A stretch of 64,000 nucleotides of DNA, from the NCBI RefSeq assembly GCF_963584025.1, contig NC_083629.1, forward strand, positions 2,021,501 through 2,085,500. Direction: 5' to 3'. Within the stretch, counting starts at the first letter, position 1, and the number at the start of each line of letters is the position of its first letter. This document shows, one piece after another, positions 1-11,716 of the stretch. The DNA is from Labrus mixtus (lineage: Eukaryota; Chordata; Actinopteri; Labriformes; Labridae). The position numbers and the translations under genes were made by a program. The notes beneath the pieces are model-generated. The model made no database searches and was not told the origin of the DNA. It worked only from the letters and a program-made list of their open reading frames with translations.

Positions 1-569
1 GCATAACAATGAAACTATATGGAGTGTTTCCTCATAATATTTCCCAGAGGAAGCATATATAATGTAAAGAGAATTGGTCCAAGCACTGAACCTTGCGGCA
101 CTCCATGGCTAACTTTAGTGTGCATAGAGGACTTATCATTAACATGTACAAACTGAGATCGGTCTGATAAGTAGGATTCAAACCAACTTAAAGCAGTCCC
201 TGTAATTCCAAATAAATGTTCTAGTCTGTATAATAGGATCTGAGAGAGAAGTCCCCTGTCTGAAGCTAGAAGTAGATCGTTTGTAACTTTAACTAGTGCA
301 GTCTCAGTGCTATGGTGGACTCTAAATCCTGACTGAAACTCCTCAAATAAACTGTTGTCATGGAGAAAGTCACACAGCTGATTAGCTACCACTTTCTCCA
401 GGATCTTTGAGATAAAAGGAAGGTTGGATATAGGCCTATAGTTAGCTAGAGTTCCTGAATCTAGAGTAGGCTTTTTAAGTAGAGGTTTGATTACCGCTAC
501 TTTAAATGACTGTGGTACATAGCCTGCCAGTAAAGACATATTGATCATATCTAATATAGAGTTCCTAAC
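1..569 (-). pseudogene. L2 reverse transcriptase fragment
   Basis: The reverse transcriptase copies LINE RNA into DNA at a nicked target. The translated minus strand shows the N-terminal block NYRPISNLPFISKILEK, then FQSGFRVHHSTETALVKVTNDLL, then ALSWFESYLSDRSQFV, and motif B as GVPQGSVLGPILFTLY. The stretch that should carry motif A (LDLSAAFDTVDH in this family) is missing between DRGLLS and QILLYRLEHLF, so the first catalytic aspartate is absent. A TAG at 15-17 interrupts the frame immediately before FHCYA, the start of the YADD motif, which continues off the window. Dead copy. Confidence 0.93.
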
Positions 570-730
570 CTGGTGCAGATACGTCTGATATGGCAGAGAC
601 AGTTCCAGGACCAGATATTAGTCTAGACTGTTTTTCTCCAATCAACCTTTCAGAGCTAAATTCAATTATTTCGGCGTCAACCTGTCTTTTAGACCCAATC
701 CCAACCAAGCTGTTTAAGGAAGTCTTTCCC
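570..730 (+). repeat. Inverted block inside L2 copy 1
   Basis: On the plus strand this stretch reads in the LINE sense direction (AETVPGPDIS..DCFSPINLSEL..LLDPIPTKLFKEVFP), while both flanks read on the minus strand. Copy 2 carries the same block in the same orientation as its flanks, at about 30896-30950 plus 32642-32755. Breakpoints are near 569/570 and 730/731. Confidence 0.88.
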
Positions 731-1110
731 TCGATTAGAGAGGAGTAGTAGGCAACTCGAGCGTGACGTAGAGCCTTCATATATTTTCTATGACTATCCT
801 GCCAGAATAAACAAGATTCTACCATTTTGGTCGAGCGCCATATTCTTTCAAAATTTCGCAACGATTGTTTTAGAGTACGGGTTTCTGAGTTGAACCATGG
901 AGCTATTCTCTGCCATTTGATAACCTTCTGTTTTAGGGGAGCAATCGAATCCAGAGTAACTCTCAGCGAATCCACTGCACTATCAACAAACTGATCTAGC
1001 TGAGAGGGACTAAAGCTATCATAGAGTGATACTGGGTTGAAACACGGTACTGAATCAAAAGCAGCTGAAATAGCTTCCTTAAATCTAGCTACAGCACTAT
1101 CAGATAAACT
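731..1110 (-). pseudogene. L2 linker between endonuclease and RT
   Basis: This is the region between the endonuclease and RT domains of the L2 polyprotein, with residues such as WFNSETRTLKQ and CLFWQDSHRKYMKALRHARVAYYSSLIE. The matching region of copy 2 (about 32930-33326) has the same residues. After SSLIE at about 731 the copy 1 frame runs into inverted sequence, so residues 80-136 of the apparent 136-codon frame at 565-975 are antisense translation, not protein. Part of the linker present in copy 2 (residues NPRYLFSTVARL onward) is deleted here. Confidence 0.85.
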
Positions 1111-1112
1111 TC

Positions 1113-1925
1113 TTAACTATCAGAGAGCACATTTTTATTAAGCGGAGATAATTCTGGTTGGACAAAGTCGAATGTAATAAGGAAATGGTCTGATAGAAGA
1201 GGATTTTCGAGGAAAACTGTAAGGTTTTGGATTTCAATGCCATAAGCTAAAACAAGATCCAGGGTGTGGTTAAAATGGTGAGTAGGTTCATTTACACCCT
1301 GGGTGAAACCAATAGAGTCTAATAATGACATGAAAGCTGTGCTAAGGCTATCATTATCAACATCCACATGGATATTGAAGTCACCTACAACAATTATTCT
1401 ATCACTGCTAAGGACTAAATTTGATAAACATTCTGCAAATTCAGATAGAAATTCAGAATATGGGCCAGGAGGGCGGTAAACTACAACAACTAGAACTGGC
1501 TGAAAGGTTCTTGAGACTGGATGTGAAAGACTAAGAACAAGGCTTTCAAAAGAAGAAAAGTTCAGCTTTGGTCGAGAGTTAACTAGAAGACCAGAATTAA
1601 AAATAGCTGCTACGCCACCACCTCGTCCGGTGTCTCGAGGTATATGAGTACTAAAATGACTGGGAGGAGTGGATTCATTCAAACTAACATATTCATCTCG
1701 ACACAGCCAGGTTTCAGTCAAAAAAAGTAAATCAATATGCTGATCTGATATCAGATCATTCACTAAAAGAGATTTGGATGCTAAGGACCTAATATTCAAA
1801 AGTCTGCAGTGAATTTTCAGATTTTTTTGCAAAATCGTATTCGTAGTTTTGATTCTAATGAGATTTTGACGATTTACGCCGTTTGGATGACTTATAAAAA
1901 CGGGTCTGGACCGGGAGACAGACAT
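1113..1925 (-). pseudogene. L2 apurinic-endonuclease domain
   Basis: A 270-codon frame covers the APE-type endonuclease that nicks target DNA for target-primed reverse transcription. Visible motifs in order are NIRSL near residue 44, FLTETW with the catalytic glutamate near residue 69, YRPPGPYSEF, VVGDFNIHVD with catalytic D and N near 180, HTLDLVL, and LLSDHFLITFDF with the catalytic SDH near 246. The domain itself looks complete. The frame ends at 1113 because a small insertion relative to copy 2 (33320s) creates stops before the linker, so the polyprotein is broken. The true protein start is unclear, since the 5' part merges with spacer after ORF1. Confidence 0.92.
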
Positions 1926-2054
1926 AGTACCTATAGTATAACTACAGTTCGATTCCGAATTAGAGCTATAGTGACTGGGAGACAGATCTAAGGGAGGCGC
2001 AGAGAAGCGTGTAAGACTGCAGCTCTGCCTCCTGGTCTAAACTCTGTGTTGTTG

Positions 2055-2359
2055 TCAAGGTTTTGGACTAATAACCTCTGCTATGTTTCTAGATAATAGA
2101 GCTGCACCGTCCAAAGTGGGATGGATGCCGTCTTTAGCTAGCAGACCAGGTTTTCCCCAAAAAGACTGCCAGTTATCTATGAAGCCCACATCATTTGCTG
2201 GACACCACCTCAACAGCCAGCGGTTGAGTGATGACATGCAGCTATACATGTCATCACTGGTCTGATTTGGGAGGGGTCCAGAGAACACTACGGAGTCCGA
2301 CATCGTCTTAGCAAAAGTACACACCGACTCCACATTAACCTTAGTGACTTCCGACTGGC
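2055..2359 (-). pseudogene. L2 ORF1 esterase C-terminus (truncated)
   Basis: About 90 residues match the C-terminal half of the ORF1 esterase in copy 2 (34054-34560). They include SLNRWLLRWCPANDVGFIDNW and the final catalytic block DGIHPTLDGAALLS (Asp-x-x-His of SGNH hydrolases). The GDS and GTND blocks are lost to the 5' truncation at about 2359. ORF1 esterases are known from fish L2 and CR1 elements. Their role in retrotransposition is not settled. Confidence 0.88.
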
Positions 2360-2868
2360 GTAGTCATCACTAAGGGGTGATGTGAAGGGCAGTCACTATG
2401 CAAGTAGCTCTCAGGGCATGAGTCTGAGAGAGCATCATAATACAGTCATCAAGTATGACAATATTTTCACATATCGTCTATCATAAATATGTAACATTAT
2501 CAATATATTAACCTGTGAGTTAATAAGCTGGATGGAGTTCGGTCTATCAAAGAATTAAGGCTCAAATCTGCCATGTTAATACCAACATGTCAGCCTGCAA
2601 GCGCACCTGGCTCTGAATGAGAGCTGCATGTAACTCCAAAAACACACCTATGTGTAATCAATCAACTTCATCCAACCTTTTTGCCCCCTGCGTATTGCTT
2701 AGCTCCTTGCCCCTTTGTGCCATGCCCTCTTGACACCATGCTTTACGCTGTCACAGTAGGGAACTGAAGAGTGTTCCATTAGTGTGTGTCATGTCTTTAG
2801 GACTATTTGAAGATCTTAAGCAGATAGCTTGAATTCACATGCAGCAAGTACCTTAAGTTATTATTTAA
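2360..2868. other. Unassigned sequence
   Basis: I see no gene or recognisable repeat here, only a short imperfect hairpin near 2406-2436 and AT-rich sequence. Confidence 0.5.
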
Positions 2869-3889
2869 AGGTCACATATTCTCCTCCTTTTCAACAAGTT
2901 TAAATAAGTCTCAGCGCTTCCCAAAACATGTCTGTGAAGTTTCTTGATAAAAATCCACTCTGATCCTTTATTCTATAATGTCTATAAACCCCTCTATTTC
3001 AGCCATGTTCAGAACAGGCTGTTTCTGTGTCTGTACCTTTAAATGTAAATGAGCTGTGTCTGACCACGCCCCTCTCTAGAAGGGCTTGGGTGGCCTTGGG
3101 CTTGCCAGGAACAAACACCTAGCTGTGGGAGTGTCACCCACCTGGGGGAGGGGGTTCCCTTTGTGATGTCACACAGGGAAAATCGGCATAGGCCTGTTTG
3201 AGCATGAAGTGTCTTAAATATCTAGGACAGAGATATTATAGTGATCTTTAAGTGTATACTGCACACATCTGTTAAAGGGGTTTCCTTCAGTGGAATGGTT
3301 GTTTAGAGGTGTTGTTCGCAGGATGAGGATGAGTGCAGGAAATGCCTAGATCAAAGCTAGGATCCCCCACAGTGGAATGTGAACAAATGGACCCTTATGT
3401 CCAGAGGGTTGCCCAGGGACATCTGGACAGGAGATTGTACCTGTGACCTGTGTTGTCCTTTAAGTTTATGACATACTTATGACTAAGACAGAAACCCTGC
3501 TGTTGAAGTAAGAGGGGTTGTCCTAAAAAACAAACAGATGTCCTCATGTGTCCTGTGACATTGTGTATAAATAGCATTCTCAGTGTATGTTCGGGAGAGA
3601 TCAATATTGGCTTCTTGACTCTCCTGAGCAGACGTGTTCAGTGATTCTGTATCTTGTTAATAAACAATTTTGTTTGAAAGCAAGTCAGTCTCAATGGCGA
3701 ATTTCTTCATCATCCAACATATCATCAAGAACGGAAATCCACATCAAGCACACATCTTCTGAATAGTGAAGCAGGCAAAAGACAGAGAGGATGGACTTTT
3801 CTAATAATTGGGGAATTTATAGAGAGGCTAGGGACATATGTTGTTGTTAGAAAACCATGGAAAAGTGTATTTTGCAAAATATGTGACCT
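2869..3889. mobile_element. TTAA-flanked MITE (family 2, copy 1), split by a solo LTR
   Basis: The ends are AGGTCACATA and its inverse TATGTGACCT, directly flanked by TTAA at 2865-2868 and 3890-3893. No transposase is encoded. An inverted copy of the same family lies at 36922-37413. The TTAA duplication and AGG...CCT termini suggest Kolobok (T2-type MITEs), with piggyBac as the alternative. About 546 bp (3205-3750) is a later LTR insertion with its target duplication, leaving about 475 bp of MITE. Confidence 0.85.
3205..3746 (+). mobile_element. Solo LTR of a retrovirus-like or LTR retrotransposon
   Basis: The 542 bp element starts TGAAGTG and ends CACATCA (TG...CA) and is flanked by AGCA at 3201-3204 and 3747-3750. 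It lies inside a MITE whose uninterrupted copy at 36922-37413 reads straight through the site. It has a TATA-like TATAAATA at 3566-3573 and an AATAAA at 3659-3664, in the order expected for plus-strand U3-R-U5. There is no internal region, so recombination between two LTRs is the likely origin. A 4 bp duplication fits several ERV and LTR families. I cannot name the family. Confidence 0.82.
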
Positions 3890-5079
3890 TTAAGGTTCTT
3901 TATCAAAGCTTAATTTAATATTCTTTACAATATTTTTTCAGTGGTTTTGTTTTATTGAAAAGTTTTGTAGACACTGAATTCTATTCTTAGTTATGTAAAA
4001 ATCCTTTAAATATCTGCTGTGTAGTCCAATCTCATATATCTTTTTGAATCCCAGACTCTTGATTTGTTGTACCAGCAATCTGCAACTTGGATTCAAAAGC
4101 AGCTCTATTTAACCTCTAAAAGAGAAAAGTTCATTATCTCCAACCAACTTAAAACTGGTACTCATAAATATTTTTGGCAAGACTGAATGAAAGCTTGTAA
4201 CTTTAAGGTGTGTGCAAAGTCTTTGAGCGTGTTGACGTGTTAGTGTGTGCAGTGATCATCATGTTTGACCTCTTCAAACCCTCATTAAGACTGTCTGACC
4301 TCCTCCCTGCACCTTTTTAATTGCTACAGATGCTGTCTAACCCTGCACACAGCCCACACAAACAAAGCCTTGACATCAGCCTTCCCCTTCATATAAGAAA
4401 CAATTATAGATGTAATCTCAAAGACCTCTTACTATTATATTCCTTCAGTTTTTAAAAATGCATGGTATTCTGTGCAGCTTATTCAGCCACATGCAGTTCC
4501 TGCCCCTCAGCTAGCCAAGGTCTAAATGAAGAGTCATAATCATTTCTTTACTTGTTTACTTTTGGGGAAAATAAAAGCTTTATTTATTTGAGCAGCTTTG
4601 AGAAGCAGTTGGCCTATTTAACAAACATCCCCTTGGCCTGTTTTACAAAAGAATGTGATTACTGCACTAAAGTTGGTATCCTGAGTCCACATTGGATTAA
4701 TTGTTCCATTATAAGCTTGTTTACTGCTGTTCTCTTGACAATATATTGTCCTAAATGAATAAAATCCAAGCTGTGAGCAAAACACTGGTGTTTAAAGGAA
4801 AATGGATTTGAGGTTCAATCAATGCCGAGTGTCAGTCTGTCCTTACAGCTGCCAGGGTTTTATAATTAACTGTCAACCCATTGGCTAATTGGATTGCATA
4901 TCGATTTTGATTGGCTTTTATCCCCATGGGTTGCTCGATTAGCTCTTCCTGAATGTCTCTGGCTTTCTGTCTTCATCGTCATCCAATTGGCCTGAATTGC
5001 TTCAACGCTACAGGCTGATTGGACATTTGGCAGACAGCTTTCTTTGACGTAAAAGAAAGACAGCTCCTGTAGCCATGGG

Positions 5080-5083
<4 letters not shown>
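3890..5083. other. Unassigned AT-rich sequence
   Basis: No gene or recognisable mobile element. The short open frame at 4552-4758 has no family features. Confidence 0.5.

Positions 5084-5159
<76 letters not shown>
5084..5159. repeat. (TG)n microsatellite
   Basis: 38 uninterrupted TG units. Minus-strand frames of poly-Thr-His across it are artefacts. Confidence 0.98.
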
Positions 5160-5160
<1 letters not shown>

Positions 5161-6038
5161 TATAACAAAGTGAGACAGTACCTAACAACAGTAATTATAA
5201 ATGACATGAGGTGTTTTGGAACCAGATAAACTTTAACAAAGTTCTAAATTGGAGACGTCCTGTTTCCTTTTTCAATTGTTTGCACTACAGGAACTTTAAG
5301 AACTCAACGTAAAGACACTATTTCAGCAAAATAAGTGTGTTTTTAGTGCACATTTTGTCAAGCTTTATGATTTGTTTTCAAACAGGAAACAGATTTTGCC
5401 TGTGAAACCACAAGTGAACATTAATTCCACATTGACGATGGCTCCAACCTCAGGAGATACAGTATAATAGCAGCCTTAAAAAATGGCCTAAAAACAAACA
5501 AAGAAAAATGAGTAAAGAGCTTTTTGGGATGTTTAAAATGTACTGTATATCATGGTATAATGATATTGGCTAATTTTATCGCAGACATGCATCAATATGA
5601 CTTGGTTTATTCACCAGTCAAATTGCATTTCATCTGATTATCACTGTTTTACAATAAGAAAATCTGAATATCTGATTTTTTTTCTCTCCCTTATACCGGT
5701 ATTCTCCTCAAAAATCCCATATCGGTCGGGCCCAAAGGATGTCAGTGTGGTAGGGCAACTTATGTGCACAATTAAAATCTATGCTTGCTCACATAATACA
5801 GACTGGCATGAAGAATAAAAAGAAGAATGTAAATATCTCCCTCAAGGCAATATCAGTAGTCTGTCCTAAAGGCAAGCCCACCTCACATCCTCCACTCTGA
5901 GTATGAGCTTATACCATCTGGCAGACAAAACTGAGTCCCCTCATGTAAACTGAGCCATTTTAAAAACCTGTTTGTGCCAGCACCTTGATCAAAATATTAA
6001 GTCATTTTTCTTGATTGAAATGTACCAAAAAGATCACT
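5160..6038. other. Unassigned sequence
   Basis: No gene or clear repeat recognised. Confidence 0.5.
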
Positions 6039-6042
6039 TTAA

Positions 6043-6477
6043 AGGCTTTATGTGATTTTTAGTTCCAGCAGATGTCGCCCTTGAGCACCAGCATGAAACC
6101 AAAACAACTCGCGGTGCATTGTTGTGTTAGCATGCTAATGCTAGTGATCTTTATTCTGCTCGTATCTTCACACTGCATGTAAATTTACCTGAAATGAGCG
6201 TGATCTAGAAACACAGTTAAGCAGTGAGTACAGTATGTTATTCTTCTTTTCTCTAGTCCCTCAATTAAACAACTTTTATACGTGAGGGGAGGAGTCAGCC
6301 GGCCGTCCTGGCGATGTAAACAAAGTGAAGATAGGACTCTGAAAACTCTGAAAACATCACAGACAGTGGGACTCGGGTGTTACACCCATTGTAGACAGTC
6401 ATGGCTCACAGAGTTATTTTCACAGGATATACTTGATTTCTATTATATTTAAGTGTGAAAAAACACATAGAAAGCCT
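6043..6477. mobile_element. TTAA-flanked MITE (family 1, copy 1)
   Basis: A 435 bp non-coding element with ends AGGCTTTATGTG and CACATAGAAAGCCT, directly flanked by TTAA (6039-6042 and 6478-6481). Highly similar copies in the same orientation are at 17835-18260 and 39686-40122. An internal landmark is the palindromic stretch TTAGCATGCTAA near 6127. The TTAA duplication and AGG/CCT termini point to Kolobok-type or possibly piggyBac-type mobilisation. There is no transposase. Confidence 0.9.
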
Positions 6478-6481
6478 TTAA

Positions 6482-8169
6482 GGCTCTATGAGTTGTGCAA
6501 AAGCGTAATGTGTTCTTATCTTTTATCACTTAATAATGCTATTTATGCCAGCCAGGTATTCATGAATGGAAAGGTTTGATGATATTGTTAGAGTACATCT
6601 GGTTGTTAAGTGACTAAATCAATTAAATTAAACATCCATATCTGATATGACTCATTCACCCCATAGTTTTGCTCGACCCTGTTTTGAATTTATTTATTAT
6701 TACTCAACTTCAGTTCAAGTGCAACTGTGTACCCGTCTGAAGGGAAAAACAACGGCACATCCAGAAACGGCCGTGGGCGCTGCTCCTGTGGTGGCTGGAA
6801 GCTCGTTTCTTTGTTGACTCTCAGGCCGATGGTATAGAGAGCCTGTGGTGAAGACAAACATGCATCAAAACGTCTTTGTAACTGCTGCTATTTGTTTTGT
6901 TTTTTATGGTTTTTTTTCTTATTGCTGCTATTTGTTCATTGAATAGCAGTTAACTTGAATTCCTTGCTTATCTATGCACACTGCACTTTTCACTGGATGC
7001 TGGATGATTTTTTGGGTGGTTGTGTATTTATGTGCTAAATGTTTGTGGATTGTCTACTGATGTTGTATATTATGATTTGTATGTTTCCGGCAGCAAACCA
7101 ATTTCCCTTTTGGGGACAATAAAGATACATTTGAGAACACTTTGCAAGGAGCAGTCCCATTCGGCTAAATAAGTTAACATACCATATGCTTTGAACAGAA
7201 TGTTTAACCCCTAACCTGCAGGTATCAACTTCTGTTTAATGGTTGGTCTGTAGACTTTGCTGAAGATGAAGCTGCCATTCACTCAGAATTGGACGGGAGA
7301 TTGATGCAACAATTAATGGACAATCAACCTACAAGACATTTGCCTCAACCTTATAGACCTTTGCCGTATGTATGAGGAAACTCACTCTGGAGAAAAAGAG
7401 ACACCTCAGAGGCACTACTGGATCTGCTGGGTAGGAAGCATTTAAAGTTCTTTAAATAAAGAGTGCACTTTCAAAGAATGAAATGCCTCCATCTTCTTTC
7501 AGATTGAGTGCACATTACATGCAATTTGGTTCCACTGGGTTTAGGAAAACCAAACATCTATGAGGACTTTTGTTTCAAGCCTGTGCATGAGCAGCTTAAA
7601 GAATCCTTTTTCGTCTTTGTTTCCATCTCTTGCAGTCTCTCCACAACCTTGAGACAATTCTCACCCAGCACTTAAAAGTAGTAGCCAGACAGTAGTAACA
7701 ATACAAAGAAGGTACTTACTGCAGCAGCTGAAGAGATTTTAACCTGCCAAAGACAATGATGGTGAACTGCTACATCTCATTAAGAGTCCATCCTCACTGC
7801 TGAGGACAAGAGCAAACTGCAGTGCATTATTCATAAAGGGGAGATAGGAAACAGCTTCATCATGCTGCCATATTCCAGATCTGATTCATATTCCTCCAGA
7901 ATTTACCAGTTTTGGTCATTTATTGTGAGATCATGTCATGTCCGACTCTTTACAAGTTGGTTTTGTTTTAAAATATTCTGTTTCCCCATCTGACCTAATT
8001 TCTCTTGATGCGCATGAGGTCTGCTTCAGCCTTGGCAATTTTAACCCATGTATGCCTCTTTAAACTGAATTAATTAATTAATTGACTTTTTAAAAATCTT
8101 TTTTCAACAGATACCATCTACATGTTTTCTGTACATTTCTATTTGAGACCTGTGATCTTGATATTTTGT
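6482..8169. other. Mostly unassigned; LINE 3'-tail-like stretch
   Basis: At about 6850-7135 a T-rich stretch ends in TTTTGGGGACAATAAAG, resembling the 3' tails of Rex/CR1-like fish LINEs, but no coding remnant is attached. The rest shows no gene. Confidence 0.4.
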
Positions 8170-8181
8170 GGGGGGGGGGGG
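8170..8181. repeat. Homopolymer G12
   Basis: A run of 12 G, likely length-variable and prone to sequencing error. Confidence 0.9.
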
Positions 8182-8905
8182 TTCATTGTGTGCTGATTGC
8201 GTCATTTCCATGCATTCATCTTGGACTTTTCTGGTCTGAATTCCTCCATCGTTGAAGGTTATCCGTTGTGCTGATTGAGCCACATGCAAAAGTGTAAACA
8301 CGGTTTATTTTTGCCTCTGCACTTTGCTGAAGTAAATCCTCAGGGAGCTGATCATGGAGCTAAAATGGAGCCTCGTTGAGCTCACTTTATTAACAACAAG
8401 ATATGAACACCTCTCTTCAATTCATGTGGCACAGTCGAGTGAAACACGGTATTTTCACACAGTAGCAGGACATTCTGCTGTTGAAGCATCCTCTAATGAA
8501 TAACCTTCTCCTCTGAAGCCTTCTCCATATAGCTGCACACTCGCCCAGATTACCTCATTATCATTCTCTTGACAAACATGTCATTACTTCCTTGCACTAC
8601 AACTCCCTCTTCCTTTGAGATCTACTTCAGCTCTTTCTGTTTCATGTTGAGCCATTGATCCAAATGATGAACTTGCTCTTTTTTTATTCACCCTGTGGAT
8701 CTGTGAAATGTGCAAATAATTGTGCTTAGTAGTATTTGCACCTTGAGAATTATGTTTAAATAGAGTTTTGATTGAGTGTGCTGCTGATTAACTACATGAA
8801 TAGCAGCCTTTTTATTCATGATCTCTCCATGTTATTGCACTAAATGTTTCAAAATGACGAATAATGTTTCCTTGAATTGAGGAAAACATCTGTCCTCAAG
8901 TAGTG
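8182..8905. other. Unassigned sequence
   Basis: No gene or repeat recognised. Confidence 0.5.
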
Positions 8906-9122
8906 GAGGGATGGATGGATGGATGGATGGACGGATGGATAGATGGAAGAATGGAGGGATGGATGGATGGATGTACGGATGGATGGATGGATGTACGGAT
9001 GGATGTACGGATGGATGTACGGATGGATGGACGGATGGATGGATGGATGGAAGAATGGATGGATGTACGGAAGGATTGATGGATGGAAGAATGGATGGAT
9101 GGATGGAAGAATGGATGGATGG
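8906..9122. repeat. (ATGG)n tetranucleotide satellite
   Basis: About 215 bp of GGAT units with interspersed variants (GTAC GGAT, AGAATGGA). It is open in several frames on both strands (HPSIHPS-like and MDGWMDG-like), which are repeat translations and not genes. Confidence 0.97.
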
Positions 9123-10952
9123 GGAAAATGCAGCAGATTGAGATGACTATATGTTTCCATTTTGAGGACTCAGTTTGAATTTGGAACATGAGTTTGAGGT
9201 CTCAAGAATGTTTAAGTCCCAATTTTATTCTGTCAATAATTTTGGAATAAATTAATGTACGACATTAAACCAACACTGTTTCTATTTTGTCCTCATCTAA
9301 ACACAAGTCAAACTAACTCCATTCCTTATTATTCAAGTTCTAAGTACAATTATAAAAAAATTGTAATCCTCTTTTTAGCATGGTTGCCATGAATAAAAAA
9401 CATTCACTGTGTAATATGTGAACCTTTTCTCCCTGATGTTACCCATTGTTTTTTTCCGACCATCTTTTTGTCACCTGAGTTCTGAATTTCAGTAATCACC
9501 CTCTTGGTTTTTGGAGCCAGAATTGACCATAATTGCCTGATAGTGCAGATAAGCAGTGATACTTTTCTTTAGTAGTTTGTATGTGACAAAGGCCTTGTCA
9601 TACCATGCCCTATAGGTCATACCCTGCAATTTGGACCTTGTGTAAATGGGACCATAATGTGTGAAATGAACAGCATTCTGTTTAGGAGAAGAATTGAGAA
9701 GTTAGACTTAGACCATAAACTCGTAATTTTTCCATCAGGAGTATGCTGGCCATTTGAGAGAAAACAGGTTTAAGGCCCCTTCACAGTGACTTCACCTTAA
9801 ACCAAGAGGCTACTACTTCCACTTCATACAGTCCTTGATTGGAACAAGCATTCGTTGGACGTTTTACAAAATTTTTGAAGTTATTTATCAGTTGTGCTGA
9901 TTAACTGCCTCGTTCAGCCGAGTGGCTGCAAATCAACAAGGTGTCACCAAATTAATCCCTTAACACTCTGCTCTCAATAAGACATGTGTCATGTTCCCTT
10001 TAGGAAAGGTAAGAACACAAGAAAACAAACAAAGTGTATTTTTTCCTAAGTTTCTGTCATCTGCAATAGCTAAATATTCAGTCTTCAATTCCTTATCATG
10101 CTTCATATGCATGTGTGTGTGTGTGTGCTTTTGTTTATCTGAATGTGCACATTGTCAGATTGTGTGAGATCATATAAGTTGAAGGTCATATTTGACTCTG
10201 ATTGGTGTGTGCAAAAGAGAAGGACACACAGTGGATGAGAGGTGTGTTTGTGTTAGTGTGTGAGAGAGCTTGCAGAGCTCAAAATGTCAACAGCATGGCA
10301 TGAGGACACAGACACTGAGAGCTGTTTGTCTCATGCCAACGTGATGAAGCCAAGCCACAGGCTGAGCCCAATTGTTTGTGTGTTTTTGTGAAGGTGTGTG
10401 TGTGTGTGTTTGTGTGTTTTTGTGAAGGTGTGTGTGTGCGTGCGTGCGTGAGTGTGTGTATGTTTGTGTGGAGGAAGTAGAGCAGCTGTTTAAAAGGTCA
10501 GAGTATTCACAGAGGGAGTGGCGACTAAGAGGGGATCAGATGAATGGATGCTGAGAAGAGGGACGGAGCAGGGGAGATAAAGAGAGGAAGAGACATTTAA
10601 AGTGATGAGTTAATGAAGAGTAAGCTGTTTTACACGTTTTCATCCTTTGTATCCTTTGAATAGAAAACATCTTGTTAAGATGTGTTTATTAAGTAAAGTG
10701 CTTCCATTGTTCTCCTGTTTATACTCATCTGTTTGACTGATGTAATACCACCTCCATCATTCTAGTAAATTCCAGAAAATAGTGTTACCCAAAATCGGTC
10801 TGTCTCAAGACTGGTCTCCATACCACTTTTTAAAGATTTCATGTTATCGACACTCCAACTCAGATGTGATCCGCACGATGGCTCAGTAAATAATACAAAA
10901 CTTCACATTGCATGTAAACAATTTAACAACTTAACATTTGAAAGGTGCGTTA
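9123..10952. other. Unassigned; TG-rich patches
   Basis: Imperfect TG-rich tracts lie at about 10112-10130 and 10376-10460. The remainder has no recognisable gene or element. Confidence 0.5.
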
Positions 10953-11255
10953 CCCGAGGCATCCATCCTCTTCTCTTTTTTTTCCCATCCTTGTTTGGTT
11001 TCGATTTGGAGGCACACGTGAAGTGACATTTCACATTTAATTTCGCACAGCATTGTGGGTGTTAAAATACAAATTCATTTCCTGAAAGGAAGCATCCGAT
11101 CCATACTGCATAAAACCAGGAAGTTAGATTCCATGCTGAAATTTTCAGTATACTGAGGTGGACCCAAAAAATGCATACTGAATGACCATTAGGGTTCAGT
11201 CAGAAACCCCTTACTTAAAAGTCCACACTCCAAACTGAACTTTTCAGAAAGAGCC
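10953..11255 (+). repeat. Dispersed DNA-transposon-like repeat, copy C (partial)
   Basis: It matches the right part of the repeat at 11717-12500 (landmarks: CGCACAGCATTGTGGGTG, CAGGAAGTTAG, GAGGTGGACCCAAAAAATGC). It lacks the internal block that copy A carries at about 11935-12230 and most of the left end. Many ATACTG/CAGTAT words are typical of fish MITE ends. No coding capacity. Confidence 0.7.
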
Positions 11256-11716
11256 CCCGTACAAGTGTCTTTGGGTCACCACGGGGTCAAGTAGCAGGAA
11301 ACACTTGAATTTCTCCCTGCCCTCCACAGCTGTGACAAATACCAGCCTGCATAATCCCCTTGCTTCTTGCACATTGTGTTAACAACAGGTGCTCTTAATT
11401 ATATTTTCCATTATTTCAGGCCCATTTGTAAACCGCTCTAACATATTAGATAAATTACCTCATAAAACTTTAATGAGAGTAATGAGATTACAAGAGCACC
11501 TCCACTGTGGTCTTTATGAAATAATCAGCCTGGTAAAAATAACAAAGTCGACATCTAGCAGCAGAGGCTGGTAAACATTACTAATCTCTTCAAAAGCTTC
11601 GCTGGCCTATGAACCAACACAGGTGGTTCTTATTATATTGGCTGTCTTAAATCTTTAGCCAACCAGATATCACCCCCACACACATTCATATAAAGAACAA
11701 GGTGAGACAAGGGGTG
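11256..11716. other. Unassigned sequence
   Basis: No gene or repeat recognised between copies C and A. Confidence 0.4.

Larger units (their letters stand above)
1..2359 (-). mobile_element. L2-type LINE, copy 1 (5'-truncated, rearranged)
   Basis: A non-LTR retrotransposon of the fish L2 type reads on the minus strand: ORF1 esterase end (2055-2359), AP-endonuclease (1113-1925), linker (731-1110) and reverse transcriptase (1-569). It matches a second copy at 30219-35070 almost base for base over long stretches. It is truncated within ORF1: similarity to copy 2 stops at about 2359. The 3' end lies off the left edge. It is not functional. It has a stop after the endonuclease, an internal inversion at about 570-730, loss of the linker C-terminus, loss of RT motif A and an in-frame stop just before RT motif C. 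Confidence 0.93.

Noticed and set aside
565..975. 136-codon minus-strand frame as a novel protein
   Set aside because: It is L2 linker joined to antisense translation of the inverted block.
4866..5207. 113-codon and 69-codon frames on the minus strand
   Set aside because: They are translations of the (TG)n tract (poly Thr-His) plus random flanks.
8906..9122. CRISPR-like array
   Set aside because: The repeats are 4 bp tandem units with no spacers, and the genome is eukaryotic.
8849..9189. Four overlapping frames rich in HPSIHPS or MDGWMDG
   Set aside because: They arise from the (ATGG)n satellite, which has no stop in several frames.
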